In this document: piece after piece, positions 55,691-64,000 of the stretch | Layout: every line of letters starts with the position of its first letter | How positions within the stretch are numbered: position 1 is the stretch's first letter | NCBI GenBank assembly: GCA_949987565.1 | Contig: OX465111.1 | Location: forward strand, 5,861,921 to 5,925,920 | Length of the DNA: 64,000 nt | Reading direction: 5' to 3' | From: Luidia sarsii | Taxonomy: Eukaryota > Echinodermata > Asteroidea > Paxillosida > Luidiidae | Notes under the pieces: generated by a model | Databases searched by the model: none | What the model saw: the letters and a program-made list of their open reading frames with translations, nothing else | What the model was told of the DNA's origin: nothing | Made by a program: the position numbers and the translations under genes

Positions 55691-56158
55691 AACCTGCAGT
55701 GGCTTTTTTTTAGCCTTGTTTTGGGGAATTTTGCATAAAAAACCAACTCTGAGACGTGTTTGAAAGTTTTGTTCATCTCATATTGAAAATGTCCCTTATC
55801 CAAACCTATTTCTGCCAAAGCTCCATTGATTCTTCTTATAAGGGGATACACCATGCTCAATTGAAGGCCATCGACTTATAAGATTCACCAGTGCAATAAT
55901 ATTTGACAATGTTTGTATGTGGGCAATTCCAAGGTAACTTATATTGCTTGGAATTCAATTACCAAATGTGTTAATGAAACCAGTAAATGTACGTGTACCT
56001 TTTAGGAATACTTGAAATGCATGCAAATATGCAATTAAGCAAGAGGTAACTTACTTTACAACATACCGGTAGACACCAACCCGTGGAGTTGTCTTAAAGT
56101 GTACACTGTAAGGTGTGGACTTGACAAAGTCAGCCTCTGGGCCAAGATGGTCAGCCGG

Positions 56159-56350
56159 CTAATACTGGATGTTGTACCGGTTGGAGTCGAGGACCATAAA
56201 GTTGATGCCGTCGTTGGCTTTGGTCTTGAAGGCCTCCGCGATGCAGCGGGTGGCCTGCTGGTGGTTCAAGCCTCGCAGCGACCTCCCGTTGACCTTGACG
56301 ATCACGTGGCCCACCTTGAGGTTGCTGTTGTGGTAGGCCGATCCACCGTA
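56159..56350 (-). CDS. WHRN: Whirlin terminal exon: second half of PDZ3, stop
   Basis: Encodes YGGSAYHNSNLKVGHVIVKV, NGRSLRGLNHQQATRCIAEA, FKTKANDGINFMVLDSNRYN and IQY-stop. Acceptor tctgcaacag. Length 192 bp. The short C-terminal tail follows the PDZ domain directly, as in vertebrate whirlin. Confidence 0.92.
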   Translation of the reverse strand, partial: YGGSAYHNSNLKVGHVIVKVNGRSLRGLNHQQATRCIAEAFKTKANDGINFMVLDSNRYNIQY

Positions 56351-59300
56351 CTGTTGCAGAAACGGCAAAAAAACAAAACAAGAGTGTACTTGCTGTCACC
56401 GATCGACCTCAATCATTTCAACAAAAGGAGGATTGCTTTTGCAGCGAGTCACTGCCAAGGAAATCAGTTGCCAACTGTCCTTAGATTGAATGGCTGGCAA
56501 TGTACCGGTAGAATGCTAGCCGGGACGGTGCCTGCTGTGCTCTCTTTTGCGAACAACTCTGGCTAGCAGGAGAGACCTTCAAGTCTTATCTCATGTTATA
56601 ATAGTTTGTGATTTGATGACAGACAATGGTGTGCTTAGAAACAGCCTCATAAATGTTAGGTTATTATCACTATCATTATCGAATCTTAAAATTTAGTAGG
56701 CCAGACGTTTCGATCCTAGCAGGACCTTTCTAAAAGGTTGTGCTTGGTATGGTCATACTGGTATGGTACGGTCACTCTCAGTCACAGCTGTGGGTGCAAT
56801 GACCAGTTGTGAAGCATTTGGCTGTGACTAATGACTATGGCCCTGGCCAGGAAAGATACACCATATGTACTCCCCCCCCCAACCCCATTTCAGGGAAAAT
56901 TCAACCACATAATGTTCCAAGTATACTTTGTTTGTGGTTAGCACTTTTACTTAGATGTTCAAGCAAGCATCCAGGCTGTTTGCCTCCCTCATACCCATAC
57001 ACTGTCTCTTCCAAGGTGCAGAACAAAGAGGTATCGGAACAGCGTTTTCCCCACGTTCTGCCTCTCCATGGAATACCCTGTGCTGCAGTTGTAACTCAAC
57101 ATTTTGGGCAATGAGTGTGTCCCCTGTCAACATGCAGAGCACACAGTCTGTGGCGCAGCGACCGCATGGCCTGTGGGGCATGCTAGCACACTGCCTTCCG
57201 TGGCAGTGCGCAAACCCTCCATCATCCACAATCGCGTCCTACAATACAATACAATTGGTACCGCTAATCTGGCAAATTTGTGTGGCAACTAATGTCATGC
57301 TTACTATTGCTGAAAAGAATCTTTGCTTGAAAATTTGGACAGTAGTGGTGTCCGAAATTTGAAGGACCCAGAGCCATCGGCCAGCATCAAGGGTTTGACA
57401 AAAAACAGGCCTTGAGAATCTCTCGCTGATCCCTGTTTCCTCTCACGGTGGATCAGAATGTTTACGGCCGAGGCTACCGTATGGCTATAAGCACAGCCTG
57501 CACGCACCGTAGAAACCACACAACTAGTCACAGCCATAGCCGCGGCCAGCAAATCCGGAACCGTACTCACCTGAACATTAATGATCTTGGGGATGGGTTG
57601 TCTGGTTCCGGCCCCACCCTCCACGGCAATGCCTAGGTTGGGCTTGGTCTTCCGGACGCTAATCAGCTCAATCCCTTCGGGGAATTCATCGTTCAGGTTC
57701 ACAAGAGGGCCCTGTCCCTTCTTCACCCCGTTGTCCTCCTTCTCATAACCCTGGCAATGAAAAGAACAAAAAAGATCACTGATCATTCAATCGTGTCTTT
57801 AAGAGAACTGCACAAATTTGAGACTGTTTTGTTTTTGTTTTTTTGGCGAGTACAAAAGCAATGTTGATTTACACAGTGCCTTGCACATCCAATAACAACC
57901 TAATGATAATGCCATGTCCAAGCCATTCTTGTCTTCTTGGTAGTTACATTACGCAAAGCTTTCAGCTCAGCAAAAGGCAAACAATGTGTTTCCATGTACA
58001 CATCAACTGGTGAAAAAATTCAATCAATTCTCGATTGATTTGTTAGGCTTGAGTTGAAAAAGCCGCATCCACTTTGTGTGATCCCCGGGTTTGCAACAAT
58101 TGGCTGTTTGCATCTGAATGAAAGCAGGGGGTGTGATCCCTGGAGATATATGTATACGACAGTTAATGGTTGAATTGCTTCTGACTGGCACTCCCATCCA
58201 GGCAAAGATTAATTAACTATTCAGAGAGACCACCATCTAATAGCTCAGATGGGAAGAGCGCTGGTATGCAAAACCAGAGGTCCAAAACCAAATCTCGGTC
58301 CAGTCAAAGTTTTCTTTTGATCAAAATTTCTTACAGTGCCATCAAATACAAGCAAAAGTAAAACAATCCCAAATGATGCACAGATTAGCGTTAATTAAGT
58401 TTATCTCAATACAGCTAGAGCCTTTCAATCATTTTATGCTGGTCCCTGTCACTGGAACTATTGTATGGGTTACTTGCTGTTGGTACGGTCATACTGGTAT
58501 GGCATGGTCACTCACAGTCACAGCTGTGGGTACAATGGCCCATTGTGAAGCACTCGGCTGTGACTAATGGCTTTGACCCTGGCCAGTAAAGATACGTACA
58601 CCATATGTACTTCCCCCAATCCCCCCCCCCCCCATTTCAGAGACAACTTAGCCACATCTGTATAGCCTTTTTCTGTGGTAAGCAGTTCCCTGCCAATTTT
58701 TGCCAGCTTGAAGAACAACTTGGGGTGGATGAAAAAACATTTGAAGCGAATCCCATACCAAGTGTTCAAAAGTAATGAGTGCATTTGATGTGTCACCGAC
58801 TCCCAAACTCTCAAAAACAACCGGAGGGCCTGGCAGTACAGCGAGACCTATCTCAAAGGCAGAAACATCCGAGTTGGTTTGGTTCAGTGTTGGGTCAAGA
58901 GTTAACCTATTTAGAGATTTATAGAGGAATACGGGAAATCTGTGTTGTTTGGAAAACAACATGCAGTAATAATACAGTGTGGGAATCTCTGGTGAAGGCA
59001 GGAAGTCATTGACAAATGGTATCGCTACTGAGTTTTTATGTCAAAGACCCGTATGCTATAGGCATGGGGGTACATTGGCCATCTCTGTGCTATAGCATAC
59101 ATGTAGTTAATACTGACGCCATCTCTACTCAAGGGGGGGGGGGCTGTGGGGGCCACCAGTTAGAGGGCGGCTATTTTAACATCAAAATGGGCAGTGTGTC
59201 ACAAAGGTAGGCCTTACACACCCAATGTACCCAGTCATCTGGGTGGAGGTGTGGTGGGATAGCCCCCCACCCAACCCCTTCACCCTCGCCCTACTGAAGG

Positions 59301-62300
59301 GTGCAATCTACCAAAAGACTACTGTAGCGAAGCGACTATAAATAAATAAGAATAAACCAGTACATGCAGTGTGTATAATTAAACAAAGTACATGTGTACG
59401 TGTGTGATGAGATATATTTTGACTCGCATAGTTGCGTCAACTACTGGCAGTGAACAACCAAGGCATGCTCAAGGGGTGTCCAAGAAATTAATCCCAAATC
59501 CCCACCTAGCACAATCTACAAGCCACTCAAAAGTGCAGTACACCGTCGCTTACATGATCAGACACTCCGTTGGTGCTGGAGTGGACGCCGGTCCGCGAGC
59601 TCCGCTTGGCGCCCCCTAGAGCCTGGGAGGCGCCAGGCGGGTCCTGCAGCGGCCGGGTGGTGATGACGGAGCCCTGACGGGGCGGCGGGGCGGGCCGGGA
59701 GGTGCCCCTGGGGCGGCCCAGCTCGGCGTGGGGCGGCGGAGGCGCCGGGATGGGGGGAGGCGGAGGTGGCGTGGCCGACCTGAGGCCGGAGGCCGTCTTG
59801 AGGGCTTGAGAGGGCGGCGGAGGCGGAGGGTTGGAGGGCTTGGTCAGGTGAGCCTTGTTCCGGGGCTGCTTCTTCAACGCCAGGAGCGCTTCACTGGCCT
59901 TCTTGTTCTGCTCCACGTTTCTCCTCTGCTCTCGCGGGACATGCTACAAAGTGAAGACAACAAAAGAACTTCTTCAAAAGGAAGACGAGAAGAGGTAGAC
60001 AAGAGGAGTAAGAAGAGGAGGAGGCAAAAGAGGAAGAGGAGAGGAGGAAGAGAAGAGGAGGAAGAAGAGGAAGAGAAAAAGAGGAAGAGGCAAAAGAGGA
60101 AGAGGAGAGGAGGAAGAGAAGACAGGACGAGAAGGAACAGGAAGACGGGAAGAGGAGGAAGAAGAGGAAGAGAAAAAGAGGAAGAGGAGAGGAGGAAGAG
60201 AAAAGAGGATGAGAAGGAAACGGAAGACAGGGAAGAGAAGGAAGAAGAGGAAGAGAAAAAGAGGAAGAGGCAAAAGAGGAAGAGGAGAGGAGGAAGAGAA
60301 GAGGACGAGGAGGAAGAGGAAGGAGAGAAGAGGAGGAATAAGAGGAAGAGAAGAGGAGGAAGAGGAGAAGGAGGAAGAGGGGAAGAGGAAGAGGCGGCAA
60401 GGAAGAGGCGAGGAGGACGAGGAAGAAGAGGAGGAAGAAGAGCAGAGGAGAAGGAAGAGAAGAGAAGAGGGGAGAGGAGGACAAGGAGGAAGAGCAGATG
60501 GGGAGGAGAAAGAAAAAGAGCAGGAGATGGAGGAAGAGGACGAAAAGAAGAATGAAAAGGAGGATGAAAGAGTACGAAGAGGAGGACGAAGAGGAGGATG
60601 AAGACAACGACAAAGAGAGGGAAGAGGAGGACAGAACGTCCCATCTAGACACTTCATCTTACATGCGTAGGATCGCTGATTCGTCTTGGAATGCTATGCT
60701 CACTGCTGCTGGCACTCATCTTCCTGGGTGAATCTGCCAACTGAGGAGAGGAGAGAAGCATCAGCATTTCAGTTGAGAGCTAACAAAATATAGCTGGAGC
60801 AGGCTTTCCACCAGAGCCGCTGGTCTTTCATACAAGCACTCTCCTACCTGAGCTATCCAGTCCTTATGCAGCGGCCTTCTAAACGAGTCAACTCCCTTTG
60901 CAAAGATGGGAGTACCAGTCAGAAGCACTTAAATTTATCAAGGCCTCTCCATTCCATCCTCTGTCGGGATATCTTTTCAGGTCTCACGATAATTATGTTT
61001 CCTTCTCTCAAGATATCTTTTCTTCTTTCCAGATATCTTTTCCTCTCTCTAGATATATTTTCCTATCTCAAAATATCTTTTCCCATTTCTAGATATATTT
61101 TCCTCTCTCAAGATAGTTTTTCCTCTTTCTAGATATATTTTCATCTTTCTAGATATATCTTTTCCTCTCTCAAGATATCTTTTCCTCTCTCAAGATAGCT
61201 TTTCCTCTCTCAAGATAGCTTTTCCTCTCTCAAGATAGCTTTTCCTCTCTCAAGATAGCTTTTCCTCTCTCAAGAAAGCTTTTCCTCTCTCAAGATAGCT
61301 TTTCCTCTCTCAAGACATCTTTTCCTCTCTCAAGATAGCTTTTCCTCTCTCAAGATATCTTTTCCTCTCTCAAGATAGCTTTTCCTCTCTCAAGATAGCT
61401 TTTCCTCTCTCAGGATATCTTTTCCTCTCTCAAGATATCTTTTCCTCTCTCAAGATATATTTTCCTCTCTCAAGATATCTTTTCCTCTCTCAAGATATCT
61501 TTCCGGTCTTTCCAGAAGAGCCCCAATCTTTCAAGGCTCTGCAGTGAAACTGGACCAACCCCCAACGCCACTCACAGCAGCTACTGACGAGCCCTCCGTA
61601 GACAAACTATCCAGACTCAGTCTCCTGGACGTCCTCCGATGGGACCTGCTCTGCCTGCTCACCAACGGCTCCGGGCTACTCGTCGACTGAGGACTGCCCA
61701 GAGAAGACAGGGGGCTGTCTATGTCACTGACACTGCCGGGACGGTGGATGGTGACTGGCGGGATGGGGGAGATTGTCACACTGCAAAGGAAAGGGAAAGA
61801 AAAAAACCAATGGGTTCTATGAAACATTCCTCAACAGCTTGACAACAATGACTGCTGATTGTGATTAAATATCAACTTCAGGGATAAAATTGATTCAGAT
61901 GTTTTTAAGATGCTCAAAAACAGCACTCTGTCATGGATCATTTTATCAAGAGAGCAAAGAAAATTGGAATCGATTTTGGATTTGTTTCCAAGCCTGTGAC
62001 CTAGTGCACCAGTGCTCTCTCAACCAACCTGAGCTATCCAGCTCTTAGATGGTGGCCTGCCTATTTAGGCAACTATCTTAGCTGCGGTGGGGGGGGGGGG
62101 GGCACCAGTCAGATGCACCTAGCCCATTAACGGCCGTATAATCTCCAGAGAACACAGCATTCTCATCAGATGTAATGAACAATTGGAGGTATAAAGAGAA
62201 GATCTGACCCCGATCCTAAGGTGTAACATGATGCAGGTCCATCTCTTGGAACTCTGGCCTCGGAAATACAGCAGGACATTATAGCCTGCGCCGTGGCAAT

Positions 62301-64000
62301 ACAAATGAATCCTGGGTCCCTTATGGATGCACTTGATAAGCTGAGAATTTGTTCTATCTGTCCCTAGGTGTAGAACGGAGAGGTTTCGGACGGAACGGCT
62401 TCTTCCCTCGTTCTGCCTCTACCTGGAATTCCCTTCCTGGTTCTTGCTAAGTTCCCCCTGCCTATGATCTTGCCATTTTCAAAAGGAATGTTGTAAATTC
62501 CTATCTCCGGCCTTCCTGGGTCCCTCTCTATCCTCTACTGTCACTAGTTAGCCCTTAAACCTTGAGTGGCTTTTCAGCCTTGTTTTGGGCGATCTTGCAT
62601 TAAAAAAAAAAATCAAATAACTAGGGACAGAAGCTGTGTACCTTTTCTTGGAGCTGTATCAGGGCGGCAGTGCAATGCGGCAGGTTTGGAGCGCAGGGTC
62701 GGGGAGGCAAAGGGAGGGGAGGCAAAGGGAGGGCAGAGGCACAGCCAGGGGGGAGGGGAGAGGGGAAGGAGGCAAAAACAAAACAAGGGAGAGGGTAAAT
62801 GGTTAGGGCTCAAGCAGGGGATGGGCGGTACTAGGGTTATCAACTAGCTCTTAATAGACCGATTGCGCGACCACTGTTTACATGCCTTCGCGTGACTTAC
62901 AGCGGGTATTTTCTTCATCTCATTTGGCACAGAGCAGCGATGGAAATATACAAAGAAAAATGAGGACAATATTATGATAGTCTTCTTTGCTCGTTTCCAC
63001 TCCTGTTAAGCACCAGATGAGATGCAAAAATACCCACTATAAGTCGCGCGATGGCATGTAAACGGTAGTCGTGCAATCGGTCTATTGCAAGTAGCATCTT
63101 ATGCGTTTAATGCCAAACAGGATTGGGCATTTCAAGGGGTTCTTGGGCGTCCGCCCAATTTCAAGTTTTCAAACATCTTCAGGGCACCCTGAGTTTTGTG
63201 TTGAGAACTTGGAATCGTGAAATGTTGCTCATTTAGAATCCAGCTGTTGCCATTAAAAGCCCCAAATTACCAGTAAGCATTCTTCGTTGAAATATAAGTG
63301 ATGTAAACATCGTCCATCGTCCAATTGATCCTATATTGTACATAAGCATTCTCGGTAGTTTGAGTGTGACAGCCTGGCAACCAGATTTAATACAAAGGCA
63401 ACCTTGTGCATGCAAAATGCGTTGGTGGGAGTCATGCAGGGTATGGGGTATGGCATGCAGTTTAGCAGTCTATATGGCATTAACTAAGACTTCAAATCTC
63501 TTTCACCACACAAAATTCCAACCCCCCCCCCCCATTTTTTTAAAATGCTCCTAGGAAGCTGAGCTCCACTTACCAGTCCCCATTCCGACTGGTTCAGCAA
63601 CATTTAGCAAAGGCAGCAAAACATTGCGTAAGTTACGCAACAAAATGTTGCGTACGTGCAAACATTTGAATTTTTTTGCGAAATCGGCCCCTTTTCAGTT
63701 TTGTGAGTGCGACAATGTGACTCAGCCCTAGAAATTGCTCCTACGAAACAGATCTCTGCTCACCGGTCCCCATTGCGACTGCTGACCCGACTCCCGCTCA
63801 GCTGGACATCCACACCACTATCCTCGCTGGGGCTCTTGACAGAGCCGCCGTAGATCCCCTCCAGACCCCGCTTCCCCCCTCCCCTGCTGGTGGTGGGCTG
63901 GTCGTGGTGGTGCACGTCCACGGTGATGGTTTGCTGGTTGGACTGCTGCACTGTCTTGGGAGGGGTGCTGCGCGAGGGCTTGTGACCACTCGAGGGTCGG
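56159..64000 (-). CDS. WHRN: Whirlin (WHRN/DFNB31) homologue, 3' half, six exons; continues past the window
   Basis: Whirlin is a PDZ scaffold of actin-based protrusions and of photoreceptor/hair-cell Usher protein complexes in vertebrates. Exons on the minus strand: 63764-64000 (partial), 61576-61780, 60663-60740, 59554-59943, 57571-57750, 56159-56350 (TAG). Every junction is GT-AG and phases match (one phase-2 junction forms an Arg codon, the rest are phase 0). Visible domains: a Ser/Gly-rich linker, a QNKKASEALLALKK helix, a proline-rich stretch (SATPPPPPPIPAPPPPHAE) and a C-terminal PDZ domain split by an intron (VRKTKPNLGIAVEGGAGTRQ, then LKVGHVIVKVNGRSLRGLNH and AEAFKTK). The PDZ carboxylate loop is LGIA. 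The PDZ matches whirlin PDZ3 better than PDZD7 or harmonin. The N-terminal PDZ1, PDZ2 and helical domains are expected beyond position 64000. Confidence 0.88.
56690..56740 (-). repeat. Short Penelope-like end in a whirlin intron
   Basis: cttaaaatttagtaggccag, then acgtttcgatcctagcagga. Confidence 0.6.
56745..56905. repeat. Intronic duplication, copy 1
   Basis: About 160 bp (ggtcatactggtatgg ... gtgactaatgactatggccc ... ccatatgtact) also found at 58480-58660 in the next whirlin intron. Confidence 0.8.
56990..57095 (+). pseudogene. LINE reverse-transcriptase end fragment
   Basis: EQRGIGTAFSPRSASPWNTL-like frame, related to 55488 and 62360. Confidence 0.55.
57571..57750 (-). CDS. WHRN: Whirlin exon: first half of PDZ3
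   Basis: Sixty codons starting GYEKEDNGVKKGQGPLVNLN and ending GTRQPIPKIINVQ. Acceptor attgccag, donor gtgagt. It carries the PDZ binding-loop strand LGIAV. Confidence 0.93.
58225..58312 (+). repeat. tRNA-like SINE head
   Basis: A box TAGCTCAGATGGGAAGAGCG and an anticodon arm CTGGT-ATGCAAA-ACCAG (GCA, Cys-like). The T arm is degenerate (no clean GGTTCRA), so it is not a functional tRNA gene. Confidence 0.6.
58480..58660. repeat. Intronic duplication, copy 2
   Basis: Same as 56745-56905, with small differences and an expanded poly-C run. Confidence 0.8.
58661..59553. other. Whirlin intron, nothing recognised
   Basis: A decayed Penelope-like end may be present near 58800-58870. No exon could be supported between 57750 and 59554. 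Confidence 0.5.
59554..59943 (-). CDS. WHRN: Whirlin exon: proline-rich segment
   Basis: 130 codons starting HVPREQRRNVEQNKKASEAL, then KKQPRNKAHL, PSNPPPPPPSQALK and a run of Pro, ending NGVSDH. Proline-rich stretches here are possible SH3/EVH1/profilin ligands (inference). Acceptor cactttgtag, donor gtaagc. Confidence 0.88.
59950..60640. repeat. 690-bp polypurine (GAA/GAG)n tract
   Basis: Nearly pure purine on the + strand, inside a whirlin intron (pyrimidine in the transcript). It causes long Arg/Glu/Lys and Ser/Leu/Pro spurious frames. Confidence 0.95.
60663..60740 (-). CDS. WHRN: Whirlin exon, 78 bp
   Basis: Encodes LADSPRKMSASSSEHSIPRR and ISDPTH between acceptor ctcctcag and donor gtaaga. 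Phase 0 at both ends. It is short and Ser-rich, possibly phosphorylated or alternatively spliced (inference). Confidence 0.75.
60795..60960 (-). repeat. tRNA-derived SINE, copy 2
   Basis: Minus strand GGATAGCTCAGGTAGGAGAG (A box) with the shared SINE body (gagtcaactccctttgcaaa side). Confidence 0.65.
61005..61508. repeat. 20-bp minisatellite, about 25 copies
   Basis: Unit cttttcctctctcaagatag with tag/tat variants, in a whirlin intron. Its lower part has more diverged units. It ends 70 bp before the 61576-61780 exon. Confidence 0.93.
61576..61780 (-). CDS. WHRN: Whirlin exon, Ser-rich linker
   Basis: After one base completing an Arg codon it encodes VTISPIPPVTIHRPGSVSDI, LGSPQSTSSPEPLVSRQSRS and RRTSRRLSLDSLSTEGSSVA. 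Acceptor tttgcag, donor gtgagt. No domain; low-complexity linker between PDZ2 and PDZ3. Confidence 0.85.
61980..62200 (-). repeat. tRNA-derived SINE, copy 3
   Basis: Minus strand GGATAGCTCAGGTTGGTTGA (A box), the longest copy of the family at 54000 and 60795. Confidence 0.7.
62360..62600 (+). pseudogene. LINE reverse-transcriptase C-terminal fragment with A tail
   Basis: One frame gives NGFFPRSASTWNSLPGSC, then a frameshift and AIFKRN; the copy ends with an A run at 62600-62610. Same family as 55488-55690. Confidence 0.7.
62611..63569. other. Whirlin intron, no feature recognised
   Basis: G-rich run 62695-62790, and a weak inverted relation between the segments near 62860 and 63060 (gaccgattgcgcgac and gtcgtgcaatcggtc). 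Otherwise plain intron. Confidence 0.45.
63570..63600 (-). repeat. Duplicate of the exon 63764 splice donor region
   Basis: On the minus strand CAGTCGGAATGGGGACTG then gtaagt mirrors the real exon end CAGTCGCAATGGGGACCG then gtgagc. The following taggagca is also shared. Confidence 0.7.
63601..63690. mobile_element. Partial copy of the 15595 MITE-like family
   Basis: Contains cattgcgtaagttacgcaac, caaaatgttgcgtacg and an end gcgaaatcgg, inverted relative to 15595-15779. Confidence 0.7.
63764..64000 (-). CDS. WHRN: Whirlin exon, partial at window edge
   Basis: Open from the window edge to donor 63763: RPSSGHKPSRSTPPKTVQQS, QTITVDVHHHDQPTTS, GIYGGSVKSPSEDSGVDVQL and SSRNGD plus two bases. It ends in phase 2, matching the next exon. 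Disordered linker composition. Confidence 0.82.

Noticed and set aside
58225..58312. Functional tRNA gene (Cys-like anticodon)
   Set aside because: T arm and B box are degenerate.
59728..60657. Several 225-275-residue frames rich in Arg/Glu/Lys or Ser/Leu
   Set aside because: Low-complexity polypurine tract. The real coding parts are the whirlin exons 59554-59943 and 60663-60740.

Overview
This is animal nuclear DNA, not bacterial. Genes are split by GT-AG introns, long stretches are non-coding, and there are many dispersed repeats: Penelope-like retroelement fragments, LINE tails, tRNA-derived SINEs, MITE-like elements and minisatellites. The gene content (fibrillar collagen, an NR2E-type nuclear receptor, whirlin) and the repeat style suggest a marine invertebrate. 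An echinoderm, hemichordate or cephalochordate seems most likely, but a lophotrochozoan cannot be excluded by eye.

Layout. (1) Positions 1-20163, + strand: the 3' part of a fibrillar collagen gene, 19 exons. They encode the end of the Gly-X-Y helix (54/108-bp exons, one 72-bp exon, then micro-exons of 18 and 21 bp), a furin-like C-propeptide linker and a COLFI domain ending at TAA 20161-20163. The 19 exons total 1809 bp, 602 codons plus stop. Its introns hold five different minisatellites. (2) About 20.2-33.0 kb: intergenic, with a cluster of TGACCT half-sites, a CR1-like LINE tail, MITEs and Penelope-like fragments, one still showing a GIY-YIG domain. (3) About 33.0-45.9 kb, + strand: an NR2E-subfamily nuclear receptor (NR2E6/PNR-like). 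Five exons are secure (DNA-binding domain at 37.1-37.4 kb, ligand-binding domain at 43.8-45.9 kb) and a small first exon is proposed at 33047. (4) About 46-56.1 kb: intergenic, dominated by a 54-bp minisatellite whose period is a multiple of three and so fakes long ORFs on both strands. (5) 56159 to the window end, - strand: the 3' half of a whirlin (WHRN/DFNB31) homologue. It has a Ser-rich linker, a proline-rich segment and the third PDZ domain, with the stop at 56159.

The receptor and whirlin genes are convergent; collagen and receptor are in tandem. No operon-like relation exists and the three products act in different places (extracellular matrix, nucleus, actin-based protrusions or synapses). 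The most unusual signal is in the repeats. The Penelope-like terminal motif has seeded tandem arrays in collagen introns, and several repeat families share a hammerhead-ribozyme-like core order (CUGANGA, hairpin, GAAAC).
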